Below, one piece after another: positions 34,898 through 46,086 of a DNA stretch of 64,000 nucleotides (positions are counted from its first letter, which is position 1; each line of letters opens with the position of its first letter). The stretch covers positions 434,001 to 498,000 of the forward strand of contig CAWJMD010000008.1 of the NCBI GenBank assembly GCA_963843835.1. The letters are read 5' to 3'. The notes beneath the pieces were generated by a model. The model was not told the origin of the DNA. It made no database searches and saw only the letters and a list, made by a program, of their open reading frames with translations. The DNA is from CAWJMD01 sp963843835. Lineage in GTDB: Bacteria > Actinomycetota > Actinomycetes > Actinomycetales > CAWJMD01. The translations under genes and the position numbers were made by a program.

Positions 34898-36393
34898 GCG
34901 GGAGCATCCGGCGGCTGCGGGCCGACGAGCTGCTCGGGCTGGTGCTCGACGACGGGTCGTTCACGTCGTGGGACGCGCCACCGGTCGACGTCTCCCCGTC
35001 GCCGGCCTACGCCGCCGACCTGGAGGCCGCCCGGGAGCGCTCCGGGGTGGACGAGGCGGTCATCACGGGCGAGGGCCGCCTGCGTGGACGCCGGGTCGCG
35101 GTGCTCGCGTGCGAGTTCTCGTTCCTCGCGGGGTCGATCGGACGGGCGGCCGCCGAACGGCTGGTGCTCGCGATCGAGCGTGCCACGGCCGAGGCCCTGC
35201 CCCTGTTGGCGGCGCCCGTGTCGGGGGGCACCCGGATGCAGGAGGGCACCGTCGCCTTCCTCCAGATGGTGAAGATCTCCGCGGCCATCGCCGCGCACAA
35301 GTCGGCCGGCCTGCCGTACCTGGTCTACCTCCGGCACCCGACGACCGGTGGGGTGCTGGCCTCGTGGGGGTCCCTCGGGCACGTCACGGTCGCCGAGCCG
35401 GGTGCCCTGATCGGGTTCCTCGGCCCGCGCGTGTACGAGGCGCTGCACGGCCAGAAGTTCCCCGAGGGCGTGCAGGTCAGCGAGAACCTCTACCAGAAGG
35501 GTCTGGTCGACGCCGTCCTGTCGCCGGAGCAGGTACCCGACGTGCTCGACCGCGCGCTGAACGTGCTGATGGCACCGCGCGAGGGCCTCCCCCCGGCCGC
35601 GGACGTACCCGAGGACGACGTGCCCGACGTCCCCGCCTGGGAGTCGGTGCTCGCGTCGCGGCGTGCCGACAGGCCAGGCGTGCGCAGGCTGCTGAGGTAC
35701 GCGGCGTCGGACGTGCTCCCGCTCAACGGCACCGGCGAGGGCGAGGCGGACCCAGGGCTGATGCTGGCGCTGGCCCGGTTCGGCGGGGCGCCCTGCGTGG
35801 TGCTCGGGCAGGACCGTCGAGGCCAGACCGAGCTGGCGCCGATGGGACCGGCCGCACTGCGCGAGGCGCGTCGCGGGATGCGGCTCGCGAGTGAGCTGCG
35901 GCTGCCCCTGGTGACGCTGATCGACACGCCTGGCGCGGCCCTGTCGACCGCGGCCGAGGAGGGCGGCCTGGCCGGGGAGATCGCCCGGTGCCTGGCCGAG
36001 CTCGTGACGCTGGGAGCGCCCACCGTCTCCGTGCTGTTCGGCCAGGGGACAGGTGGTGGTGCCCTGGCCCTGGTGCCGGCGGACCGGGTCATCGCCGCGC
36101 AGCACGCGTGGCTCTCGCCGCTGCCGCCGGAGGGCGCCTCGGCGATCGTCCACCGCGACCTCGAGCACGCCTCGCAGATGGCCGAGGAGCAGGGGGTGCG
36201 GTCGAAGGACCTCCTCGACCACGGCATCGTCGACCGGGTGGTGCTCGAGCACCCCGACGCGGCCGACGAGCCCGAGGAGTTCTGCCGCCGGATGGGGTTG
36301 GTGCTCCAGCACGAGCTCGTCCGGCTGATGGCCGCGGACCCCGCCGAGCGGCACGCCGCGCGACTGACCCGCTACCGGCGGCTCGGCCTCTGA
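34894..36393 (+). CDS. AccD3-like acyl-CoA carboxyltransferase (fused beta-alpha)
   Basis: The protein is 499 residues. The N-terminal half is an AccD-type carboxyltransferase domain (SGGTRMQEGTVAFLQM, GVLASWGSLGHVT). The C-terminal half is AccA-like (LVTLIDTPGAALSTAAE, GQGTGGGALALVPADRV). There is no N-terminal zinc finger. The layout and sequence match mycobacterial AccD3 (Rv0904c) as I recall it. It would use acetyl- or propionyl-CoA with a biotin carrier, and no biotin subunit is in the window. The GTG start overlaps the CoA-transferase stop, so the two enzymes probably share a pathway, for instance malonyl-CoA turnover. Confidence 0.85.
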   Translation: MSGSIRRLRADELLGLVLDDGSFTSWDAPPVDVSPSPAYAADLEAARERSGVDEAVITGEGRLRGRRVAVLACEFSFLAGSIGRAAAERLVLAIERATAEALPLLAAPVSGGTRMQEGTVAFLQMVKISAAIAAHKSAGLPYLVYLRHPTTGGVLASWGSLGHVTVAEPGALIGFLGPRVYEALHGQKFPEGVQVSENLYQKGLVDAVLSPEQVPDVLDRALNVLMAPREGLPPAADVPEDDVPDVPAWESVLASRRADRPGVRRLLRYAASDVLPLNGTGEGEADPGLMLALARFGGAPCVVLGQDRRGQTELAPMGPAALREARRGMRLASELRLPLVTLIDTPGAALSTAAEEGGLAGEIARCLAELVTLGAPTVSVLFGQGTGGGALALVPADRVIAAQHAWLSPLPPEGASAIVHRDLEHASQMAEEQGVRSKDLLDHGIVDRVVLEHPDAADEPEEFCRRMGLVLQHELVRLMAADPAERHAARLTRYRRLGL

Positions 36394-36394
36394 G

Positions 36395-37066
36395 TCAGCT
36401 GTGCGACTGCTCCTTGCCCGCACGGACCGCGAGCTGGTCGACCAGGTCGTTCATCTCGTCCCCGGAGTGCCCCTTGACCCAGCGGAAGGTCACGTCGCCC
36501 CGGGCGCGGTAGAGGTCGACCAACGGCTCCCACAGGTCGCGGTTGGCCACCGGCTTCTTGGCGGTGTTGACCCAGCCGCGTGACAGCCAGCCGCGCCACC
36601 ACCCGTCCCGGAAGCAGTTGACGACGTAGGTCGAGTCGCTCACGACGACGACCGGCCCGTCGATCGCCCGCACCGCCTCGAGGGCCGCCTGGATCTCCAT
36701 CCGCTGGTTCGTGGTCGCCGGTGACGAGCCGTAGCCCTGCCGTCCGTCCAGGGTCGCCCACGCCCACCCGCCGGGTCCCGGGTTCCCGGAGCAGGCGCCG
36801 TCCGTCCAGACCTCGGTGCCGACCGTCCCGGGGCGGGCGTCGCCCGTCGGGTGGGGCGCCCGGTCCGGCTCGCCGACGCCGAGCTCGAGGGCGTCCTGGC
36901 CCGGCTGCGGCTCGGGGGCGGCTTCCCCGCGGGCGTCCGCCCGGGCGGTGCCGCAGTCCTTGTGCGCCCACCGTCCGCGTCCGCCGCTGGGCAGGGACGT
37001 GATCTCCTCGCCCGGGCTGATCGGCCGGCCACAGGATCCGCAGGTCGTCGCGTACTTGGCGGTCAT
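36395..37066 (-). CDS. rnhA: Ribonuclease HI with N-terminal zinc-binding extension
   Basis: The protein is 223 residues. The C-terminal 150 residues are RNase HI, which removes the RNA strand of RNA-DNA hybrids. The catalytic acidic residues are in VWTDGACSGNPG, NQRMEIQA, VVSDSTYVV and GDEMNDLVD. The N-terminal 45 residues carry CGSCGRPISPGEEI and HKDCG, a small zinc-ribbon-like extension seen in some actinobacterial homologues. ATG 37066 is used; a GTG two codons upstream is the alternative. It is downstream of the giant repeat gene and separated by a hairpin. Confidence 0.92.
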   Translation of the reverse strand: MTAKYATTCGSCGRPISPGEEITSLPSGGRGRWAHKDCGTARADARGEAAPEPQPGQDALELGVGEPDRAPHPTGDARPGTVGTEVWTDGACSGNPGPGGWAWATLDGRQGYGSSPATTNQRMEIQAALEAVRAIDGPVVVVSDSTYVVNCFRDGWWRGWLSRGWVNTAKKPVANRDLWEPLVDLYRARGDVTFRWVKGHSGDEMNDLVDQLAVRAGKEQSHS

Positions 37067-37115
37067 CGGCACGCAGGCAGCCTAGAGCCGCCGGCGTGCT
37101 GCGCCGGGACACGGC

Positions 37116-37150
37116 GGTGGGACCGCCCCCCGTAGGGGTGCGGCCCCACC
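37116..37150 (-). terminator. Terminator-like hairpin after the giant repeat gene
   Basis: Sixteen-base arms with two mismatches enclose a three-base loop, 19 bases after the stop codon of the giant gene and upstream of rnhA. Confidence 0.6.
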
Positions 37151-37168
37151 GTCAGCGCCGTCGACCTG

Positions 37169-40100
37169 TCAGGCGTGGTGCCTTCCCGACCCGTCACGCC
37201 GGCGAGCCCGGGTCATCACGCCGCCGAGCAGGACCGAGAGGAACCCGGCCGCAGCCAGGGTGCCCTGGTTGCCGCCCGTCATCGCCAGGCTGTCGGCGTC
37301 GTCGTGCGAGCTGAGCACGCTCGGCACCCGGCTGGCCACCACGGACGGGCCGCGGCTGTCCGGCAGGACGACCGGCGGCGGGTTGGTGGTCCCGGGGGGC
37401 GGGGTGGTCGTCCCACCGCCACCGCCACCGCCACCGTTCGGCGGCGGGGTGGTCGACCCGCCACAGCCCGGCGCCGTCAGCGAGCCGCTGGCGTTGCCGG
37501 TGAGGGCCACGGCGACGGCGACGCTGCACGAGCTCACCGCGCCGGTGTTCCCGCCGACGGCGTTCGACACGGCGTTCGCGTCGCCCGAGGTGCCCGAGGC
37601 ACCGAGTGCCGTCGCGAGACCGTTGGCAGCGCCCGAGCCGCCTCCGTTCGCGGCCCCGTCGACGGTCCCGGAGCTACCGGAGCCGAGGACGATGGTCACG
37701 CCGCCGTCGGTCCGCAGGGTCGCCAGGCCCGAGAACCGGTTGACGTCGCCGGAGTTGCCCGACACGCCCTCGACGTGGGCGGAGCCACCGTGTCCGGTGG
37801 AGGCGTACGCCTGCGGGGTGGCCGAGGCGTCACCGGTGTTGCCGCTGGCGGCACCGGCGTTGCTGGACGTCCCCGACGACCCGGAGCCGGCTTCGCTCTG
37901 CGAGCCCGCCGACGCGGTGGCGTCCCCCGAGGCACCACCGTCTCCGGTGTCACCGGACGTGGCGTCCGCGTCCGAGTCCCCGGAGGCTCCCGACCCGCCG
38001 GAGCCCGAGCTGCCGGACGACGACGTCGCGGTGGCGTCGGCGTCACCCGAGCCGCCCGAGCTGCCACCCGAGGAGCCACCGTCGCCGGTGTCACCCGTCG
38101 TGGCCGTGGAGCTGGAGTCGCCCTCGGCACCCGTTCCGCCGCTGCCACCGGATCCGGTGGAACCGCTGCTGCTGGTCGCCGCCGCGGTCGCCGCCCCGGA
38201 GTCACCGGAGTCGCCACCGGAACCCGTCGCAGCCAGTGCCAGTGCCGTGGACTCCGACGTCGCCGAGCCGCTGTTGCCGCCCGTCGCCGTCGACGTGGCG
38301 TCGGCGCTGCCGCTGTCGCCGGTCGTCGCCGTGCCGGTCGACGTGGCGTCGGCGTCACCCGAGTCGCCGCCTGTCGCGTCACCGGTCACAGCCCCGGTGT
38401 CGCCACTCGTCAGGTCGATCGAGATCCCGCCGGAGCCACCGCCCCAGGTGTCCCCGGTGTCACCGCTGCCGGCCTCCACGTAGCCGGAGTCACCCGACAC
38501 GCCGAGGACGTCGGCGTAGCCGCCGTCACCGGAGGTGGCGTCAGCGACCGGCTCGGCCGTAGCGTCACCGGTGTCACCCGAGGTCGCGTCGGCAGCGGAC
38601 GACGTGTCGCTGTTGCCGGACGCGGCCCAGCTCGACGAGCCGGCCTCGCTCGACGCGTCGCCCGAGTCCCCGCCGTACCCGGTGTCACCCGAGGTGGCAT
38701 CGGCGTAGGCGTCGCCCGAGGCGCCGCTGCCGCCACTACCGGTGTCCCCGCTGGTGGTGTCGGCGGTGGCGTCCGCCGCGCCGGTGTCACCGGAGCTGCC
38801 GCCGTCACCGCTCATCGCGGTCGCCTCGGCCGTCGACGTCGAGTCGGCGTCGCCGGTGTTGCCGCCGGTCGCCTCGGCGGTGCCGGTGGCGTCGCCGGAG
38901 GAGCCGGAGGTGGCGTCGCCGGTCGCGCTCGCGGTGGCACTGCCGGAGCTGCCGCCGGTGGCGGTACCGGTCACGTCGCCGGTGTCACCCGAGCCGGCCA
39001 GGACGTCGATGCCGCCCGAGCCACCCTCGCCGGTGTCGCCGGTGTCACCCGAGCCGGCCCACACGTCGCCGGACCAGCCGCTGAACCCGACCACCTCGGC
39101 CGAGCCGCCGTCGCCGGTGGCGGCGTACGCCTGGGGCGCCGAGTACGCGGACCCGGAGTCACCCGAGCCGCCGTAGCCCGACGCAGCCGTCATCGTGTCA
39201 CCCGAGTAGGCCTGCGAGCCGGACTCAGCCCCAGCCTCTGCCTCGCCGGACCAGCCGCCGTCGCCCGAGTTCCCGGAGTAGGCGTACGCGTCGGCGTCGC
39301 CGGACTCGCCGGATCCGCCGCCTCCGCCGGCGCCGGTGCTGCCGCTGCTGCTGCTCGCGGACGCGGTGGCGTCGCCGGTCGCGCCGGAGTCACCGCCGGA
39401 CCCGCTGGTGGCGTCGACCGAGGCCGACGAGTCCGACGTCGCGCCGCCGGTGTCGCCGCCGGTGGCGGTGGCCTCGCCCGTGGCCGACCCGGTGTCGCCG
39501 GAGGTCGCCGTGCCGTCGGCGGTGGCGTCGGCGGCGCCGGAGTCGCCGCCGGTGGCGGTCGCCGGACACCGCACCGGTGTCACCGCTGTAGGCGTCCACG
39601 GAGATGCCGCCGGAACCGCCTTCACCGGTCGAACCGGTGGAGCCGGTGTACGCGTCGACGTAGCCGCTGTCGCCCGAGACCCCGAGCACGAGGCCGCTGC
39701 CGCCCGAGCCGCTGCCGGCCATGGCGACCGGGTTGCTCATCGCGTCACCGGTGTACCCGGAGTAGGCACCCGCGTCGGCCTCCGTGCTCGACGAGCCGGA
39801 CATGGCCTCGCTGTCGCTGTAGGTGAAGGCGAAGGCTCCGCCGGAGTCGCCGCCGTACCCGGAGTCACCCGAGGTGGCGTCGGCGTAGGCATCACCGGAA
39901 CCGCCGCTGCCGCCCGAGCCGCTTCCGCCGGTGTCCCCGCTCGTGGCGTCCGCTGTGCCGTCGGCTGCGCCGGTGTCACCGGAGGCTCCACCGTCGCCGG
40001 TGGTCGCGGTGCCGTCGGCGCTCGACGTCGAGTCGGCGTCGCCGGTGTTCCCACCGGTGGCGTCGGCGGTGCCGGTGGCGTCGCCGGAGGAGCCGGAGGT

Positions 40101-43100
40101 GGCGTCGCCGGTCGCGCTCGCGGTGGCGTCGCCGGAGCTGCCGCCGGAGGCGGTGCCGTCGACGTCGCCGGTGTCACCCGAGCCGGCCAGGACGTCGATG
40201 CCGCCCGAGCCACCCTCGCCGGTGTCGCCGGTGTCACCCGAGCCGGCCCACACGTCGCCGGACCAGCCGCTGAGCCCGATCACGTCGGCGTAGCCGCCCT
40301 CGCCGGAGCCGGCGTACGCCTCGGGCGCCGAGTACGCGGACCCGGAGTCACCCGAGCCGCCGTAGCCGTACGCGCCGGTCGAGGAGTCGCCGGAGGAGGC
40401 CTGCGAGCCGGAGCCGACGAAGGCGACCGCCTCACCGGACCAGCCGCCGTCACCGGAGCTCCCGGAGTACCCGTAGGCGGTGGCGTCGCCGGACTCGCCG
40501 GACCCGCCGCTCCCGGTCCCGCCGGTGTCGCCGCTGCTGGTGCTCGCGGACGCGGTGGCGTCGCCGGTCGCGCCGGAGTCACCGCCGGACCCGCTGGTGG
40601 CGTCGCCCGTCGCGGACGAGTCCGACGTCGCGCCGCCGGTGTCGCCGCCGGTGGCGGTGGCCTCGCCGGTGGCCGACCCGGTGTCGCCGGAGCTCGCCGT
40701 GCCGTGGGCGGTGGCGTCGGCGGCGCCGGAGTCGCCGCCGCTCGCGGTGCCGGACACCGCACCGGTGTCACCGCTGTAGGCGTCGACCGAGATGCCGCCC
40801 GAGCCGCCGCCTCCGTCACCGGAGTCGCCGTTCACGTCCTCGTCGACGAGGACCCTGTCCTCCTCGCACTGCTCGTGGCCACCCGTGGACCCGGTCGACC
40901 CGGAGCCCGCGGTCACGTAGCCGCTGTCGCCCGAGACACCCATGACCAACGCGCTGCCGCCCGAGCCGCTGTCGGCCGAGGCGAACGGGTCGCTCCCCGC
41001 GTCACCGGTGTACCCCGAGTAGCCCTCACCCAGGGCCTCGGTCATCGAGGAACCCGACGACGCACCGCTGTAGCTGTCCGAGAAGACGTAGGCCGCGCCC
41101 GAGTCGCCGCCGTCCCCGGAGCCACCCGATGTCGCGTCGGCCAGGGCCTCGGAGTCGTCCTCCTCGTCCCAGCCGTCGTTCTCCGAGCCGCCCGAGCCGC
41201 CTGTGCCGGACCCACCGCCGGTCGCACCGGAGGTGGTGTCGGCGGTGCCGTCGGCTGCGCCGGTGTCACCGGAGGCTCCACCGTCGCCGGTGGTCGCGGT
41301 GCCGTCGGCGCTCGACGTCGAGTCGGCGTCGCCGGTGTTCCCACCGGTGGCGTGGGCGGTGCCGGTGGCGTCGCCGGAGGAGCCGGAGGTGGCGTCGCCG
41401 GTCGCGCTCGCGGTGGCGTCGCCGGAGCTGCCGCCGGAGGCCGTACCGGTCACGTCACCGGTGTCGCCGCTGTCCGCGACGACCTCGATGCCGCCCGAGC
41501 CACCCTCGCCGGTGTCGCCGGTGTCACCCGAGCCGACCGACACGTCGCCGGACCAGCCGCTGAGCCCGATCACGTCGGCGTAGCCGCCCTCACCGGAGCT
41601 GGCGTACGCCTGCGGGGCCGAGTACGCGGACCCGGAGTCACCCGAGCCGCCGTAGCCGTACGCGCCGGTCGAGGAGTCGCCGGAGGAGGCCTGCGAGCCG
41701 GAGCCCACGAACGCGACCGCCTCACCGGACCAGCCGCCGTCACCGGAGCTCCCGGAGTACCCGTAGGCGTCTGCGCTGCCCGAGCCGCCGGAGCCGCCCG
41801 TGCCGTTGCTGACCGGAGCCGCACCGGCGTCGCCGCTGCTGGTGCTCGCGGACGCGGTGGCGTCCCCGGTCGCGCCGGAGTCACCGCCGGACCCGCTGGT
41901 GGCGTCGCCCGTCGCGGACGAGTCCGAGGTCGCGCCGCCGGTGTCGCCGCCGGTGGCGGTGGCCTCGCCGGTGGCCGACCCGGTGTCGCCGGAGGTGGCC
42001 GTGCCGTGGGCGGTGGCGTCGGCGGCGCCGGAGTCACCGCCGCTCGCGGTCCCGGTCACCGCCCCCGTGTTGCCGCTGATCCCTCCGACCAGGATGCTGC
42101 CGGACCCACCGTCACCGGTGGAGCCGGTCGACCCGGAGCCCGCGTCGACGTACCCGCTGTCGCCCGAGACACCCAGAACGTAGGCGCCGCCGCCCGAGCC
42201 GCTGGCCGCCGAGGCGACCGGGTTGCTCTCCGCGTCGCCGCTGTACCCCGAGTAGGCGCCCGCGTCGGCCTCCGTGCTCGACGAGCCCGAGCCTGCCGAG
42301 GAGTCCGAGTAGACGTCCGAGTAGGCCGAGCCGCTGTCGCCGCCGTAGCCCGAGTCACCCGAGGTCGCGTCGGCGTACGAGTCCCCCGACGCCCCGCTGC
42401 CGCCGGTCGCGATGCCCGGTGCGGTCGTCCCGCTCGTGCTGCCCGCCGTGGCTGTGGCTGCGCCGGTGTCACCGGACATCCCGCCGTCGCCGGTGGTCGC
42501 GGTGCCGTCGGCGCTCGACGTCGAGTCGGCGTCGCCCGAGGACCCGCCGGTGGCGTGAGCCGTGCCGGTCGCGTCACCGGTGCTGCCCGAGGTCGCGTCG
42601 CCCGTGGCCGTGGCCGTCGCCGCGCCCGAGGCGCCGCCCGACGCCGTGCCGCTCACGTCGCCGCTGTCGCCACTGGCTGCGGCGATCACGATCCCGCCGG
42701 AGCCACCCTCGTCGGTGCTACCGGTGCTGGGACCGTGGACGCTCACGCCGCCGGTGTAGCCCGAGTACCCCTCGACGGAGGCGTCCCCGCCGTAGCCGGA
42801 GTACGCCTCGGCCACCGGCTGCGTGTACGCCGAGCCGGAGCTACCGGACTCTGCCATGCCGCTCGCCGAGGTGCTGGTGTCGCCGCTCGCGGCACTCGAG
42901 GAGGACCCGACCGAGGTGCTCGCGTCGCCGGAGTCTCCGCCGTAGCCGCTCTCGCCCGACGTCGCCCACGCGTAGGGGTCGCCGGACGCGCCGGAGCCGC
43001 CGGTCGCCGTCCCGCCCGTGGTGTCGCCGCTGGCGCTGTCGGCGGCCGCTGTCGCGCCGCCGCTCGCGCCGCTGTCGCCGCCGGCGCCCGAGGTGGCGGA

Positions 43101-45941
43101 GCCGGTCGCGCTCGAGTCGGACGTCGCCGACCCGGTGTCCCCACCCGTCGCCGTGCCCTCGCCGGTCGCGTCGCCGGTGTCACCGCTCGTCGCCGTGCCC
43201 GTCGCCGACGCCGTGGCGGCGCCGGACGCGCCGCCGCTGGCCGTCCCGGTCACGTCGCCGGAGGTGCCGGTCAGGGCCGTGATGACCACGCCACCGCTGC
43301 CGCCGCCGCCGTGCGCGTCGCCGGTGCCGGCCGCGCCGATGTCGATCGACCCGGTGGAGCCGGACTCCCCGTACACGGAGGCCGAGCCGCCGGCTCCGCT
43401 GTCCGCGTACGCCACGGGTGCGCTCCACGCGTCACCGGACGAGCCCGAGCTGCCGTAGCCCGACGCCGAGGTGGAGGAGCTGCCGGTGGCCGCCCCGGAC
43501 CAGGACCCGACGGACGCGTCCGCGTCGCCGGAGTCCCCGCCGCTGCCGGTCTCACCACTGGTCGCGTCGGCCATCGGGTCACCCGAGCTGCCGGAGCCGC
43601 CGGTGCCCGTGTCGCCGCTGGTGCTGCTGGCGGTCGCGTCCGCAGCGCCGGAGCCGCCGGACGCCCCGCCGGCACCGCTGGTGGCCGTGCCGTCGGCCGT
43701 GGAGGTGGAGTCGGCGTCGCCGGAGCTGCCGCCCGTGGCCGTCGCCGTGCCGGTCGCGGCACCCGTGTTGCCCGAGGTCGCCGTGCCGTCGGCGGTCGCG
43801 GTGGCGTCGCCGGAGCTGCCGCCGCTGGCGGTGCCGGTCACGTTCCCCGAGTTGCCGGTCATCGCGACGATCTCCAGGCCGCCGCTGCCGCCACCGCCGT
43901 AGGTGCTGCCGGTGCCGCCCGTCTCGATCATGATGTCGCCGCTGTCGCCGGACTGCCCGACGACGCTCGCCGAGCCGCCGTCACCGGACTGCGCCCAGGC
44001 CTCCGGTGCGGACGTGGCCGAACCCGAGTCGCCGGAGACCGCGTCGCCGTAGGCGGACGTGTCCGAGGATCCGGTGCCGGCGTTCGACGACGAGAGGACG
44101 TCGGTCGACGCGTGCCCGCTGTCGCCGCCGTACCCGGTGCCACCGGACGTCGCGTAGGAGGAGGGGTCACCGGCTGCACCGGAGCCCCCGGTCCCGGTCG
44201 AGCCGGAGGCCGAGGAGGCCATGGAGGTGGCGTCGCCCGTGTCACCCGAGGCACCGCCGTCGCCGCTCGTGGCCGTGCCGGTGGCCGACGAGTCGGAGGT
44301 CGCCGACCCGCTGTCGCCGCCCGTGGCGGTGGCGTCGGCAGTCGAGCTGCCGGTGTCGCCGGAGGTCGCGTTGCCCGTCGCCGACGCCGAGGCCGCACCC
44401 GAGCTGCCCCCGGTCGCGTCACCGTCGACGTCCCCGGTGTCGCCGGTGTAGGCGAAGATCGCCTGCCCGCCCGAGCCGCCGCCGCCGTAGGCGTCGCCCG
44501 TGGTCCCGGCGTAGATGTTGATGCTGCCGCTGTTGCCGGACGTGCCCTGGACGGAGGCGTTGCCGCCCGCGCCGGAGGTCGCGTTCGCCGTCGGCGACGT
44601 GCTGGCGTTGCCGCTGTTGCCGGACGACGACGAGGCCGCCGCGTTCGTCGAGGTGTTGCCGCTGTACGCGTCGCTCGCCGAGCTGACCGTGGTGGTCGCG
44701 TCGCCCGAGTTGCCGCCGTCGCCGCTGTCGCCGGTGGCGGAGTCCGCTTCGGGGTCGCCGCCGTCGCCCGATCCGCCCGACCCGGAGGTCGTGGTGACGG
44801 ACCCGGGTCCGCCGGTGGCGGACGAGGAGGTGCCGGTGGTGACAGCCATCGCCTGGCCGCTCGGACCGGACGCACCGCCCGCGCCGGTGTTCGCGTTGCC
44901 GACCGCCGTGCTCGAGGAGAGCGCGGCACCGGAGTCGCCCCCGGTCCCGTTCGCGGTCGCGGACGAGGCGCCGCTGCCACCGGAGATGGCGTTGCCCTCG
45001 GCGTTCGCGTCGACATCGCCGGACTCGCCGCCCTCGGCACTGCCGCGGACCGCGCCCGACGTGCCGGTCATGACCATGACCGCCAGTCCGCCGGTCCCGC
45101 CACCGCCGTACGTGTTGCCGGTTCCGCCCGTCGAGACGCTGGCCGAACCGGTGTCACCGGACGTGCCCTCGACGGACGCGTCGCCGCCCGCTCCGGACGT
45201 CGCCGAGGCGCCCGGGTTGCTGCTCGCCGACCCGGTTCCGCCCGAGGTGGCGCTGCCGTTGGAGCTGGTGTTCGAGTCGCCCGTCCAGGCCGAGCTGCTG
45301 CTGTCGGACGAGGTGCTGGCGTTGCCGGTGCTGCCACCGCTGCCGGTGCCGCCCGAGGTCGCGTCCGCGGTGCCGCCGTTCGCGGCTCCCGTGGCGCTGC
45401 CCGACCCGCCGCTGCTGCCACCGTTGCCGGAGCCCGAGTTCGCGGTGCTGCTGCTGCCCGACGTCGCGTTCCCGGTGTTGCCGCCGGTCGCGTTCGAGCC
45501 GGACGTCGCGCTGCCCGAGCCGCCGCTGGAGGCGTTGGACCCGGAGCTGCTGGAGGCGCTGCCGGAGCCACCACCCGTGCTCGAGCCGCTGACCGGACCC
45601 GAGTTGCCGGTGGTGACCTCGACGGCCACGCCGCCGCTGCCACCGGCGCCACCGCCGCCCGTGCCACCGCTGCTCCCGCCCGTGGAGGCGCTGCCACCGC
45701 TACCGGACGAGGCACTTCCCGTGCCGCCCGCGGAGGCGCCGCCGGTCGAGCCGCTGCCGGCGGTCGAGCCGCTGCTGGTGTTCGAGCTGCCGCTGCTGGA
45801 GGAGGAGGACGAGCTGCTGCCGGAGCTGGCGGAGCCCGTCGTCTCCTCGGCGACGATGCTGCTGGAGGGCTGGGCGGCCGCGTCCTCGGTCTGCTGCGCG
45901 AGCGCAGCGGCCAGGGCCAGGTCGAAGAACGGAGGTGTCAT
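37169..45941 (-). CDS. Giant modular Gly/Ser/Ala/Thr/Asp-rich surface protein with LAMTG sortase signal, one frameshift
   Basis: As given, two reading frames (45941-39390 and 39625-37169) meet near 39560; dropping one base makes a single frame of 2,923 residues. The ATG at 45941 follows AAGGGGAAG. The N-terminus has a short hydrophobic stretch (FFDLALAAALAQ) but no classical charged signal peptide. Then come about 13 tandem modules of 200-215 residues, each opening like GGSGGI-V and full of SGDTG turns alternating with Ala/Thr strands. Lys and Arg are almost absent. The C-terminus has a Cys-bounded VAVAVAL segment, a Pro/Gly linker, LAMTG, a hydrophobic helix and an RARRR tail, the layout of a class E sortase substrate. 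The function is unknown; an adhesin or cell-envelope fibre is plausible. Confidence 0.75.
37700..45700 (-). repeat. Tandem modular repeat region inside the giant surface protein
   Basis: About 13 protein modules of roughly 600-650 bases follow one another. DNA identity is highest in the C-terminal half: the segment ending in WSGDV recurs near 39063, 40252 and 41544 (1,189 and 1,292 bases apart, two modules each). Modules toward the N-terminus have diverged more. The low-complexity codon set (GGC, TCC, ACC, GAC, GCC) also leaves long open frames on the other strand, which are not genes. Confidence 0.8.
39556..39562 (-). other. Single-base frameshift in the giant repeat gene
   Basis: Compared with the sister copy at about 40741-40765, the plus strand here carries one extra C near 39560 (GGCGGTCGCCGG against GCGGTGCCGG). 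Upstream the frame reads SGDTGAVSG; downstream the repeat resumes in the other frame at ATGGDSGAADAT. Confidence 0.75.
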
Positions 45942-46086
45942 CGGACTTCCCCTTCAGAGAAGGACTGCTGGTGGCTGGTGGTCTGCCGTTCGTGTGCTGT
46001 GTGAAGTGCCGTGGGTACGAGCTGGGCACTCGGTCGGCGGTCTCGGGGTGCGAGCCCTGGGACGGCACCCGCAGGGGCGGGGGCGC

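Noticed and set aside
37700..45700. CRISPR array or minisatellite
   Set aside because: The repeats are in-frame protein modules of about 600 bases with no spacer structure and no cas genes nearby.
39336..46004. A 2,222-codon open frame on the plus strand opposite the giant repeat gene
   Set aside because: It is a shadow caused by the restricted codon set of the real minus-strand gene. Its product has no coherent start, signal or domain and changes character when the repeats change.
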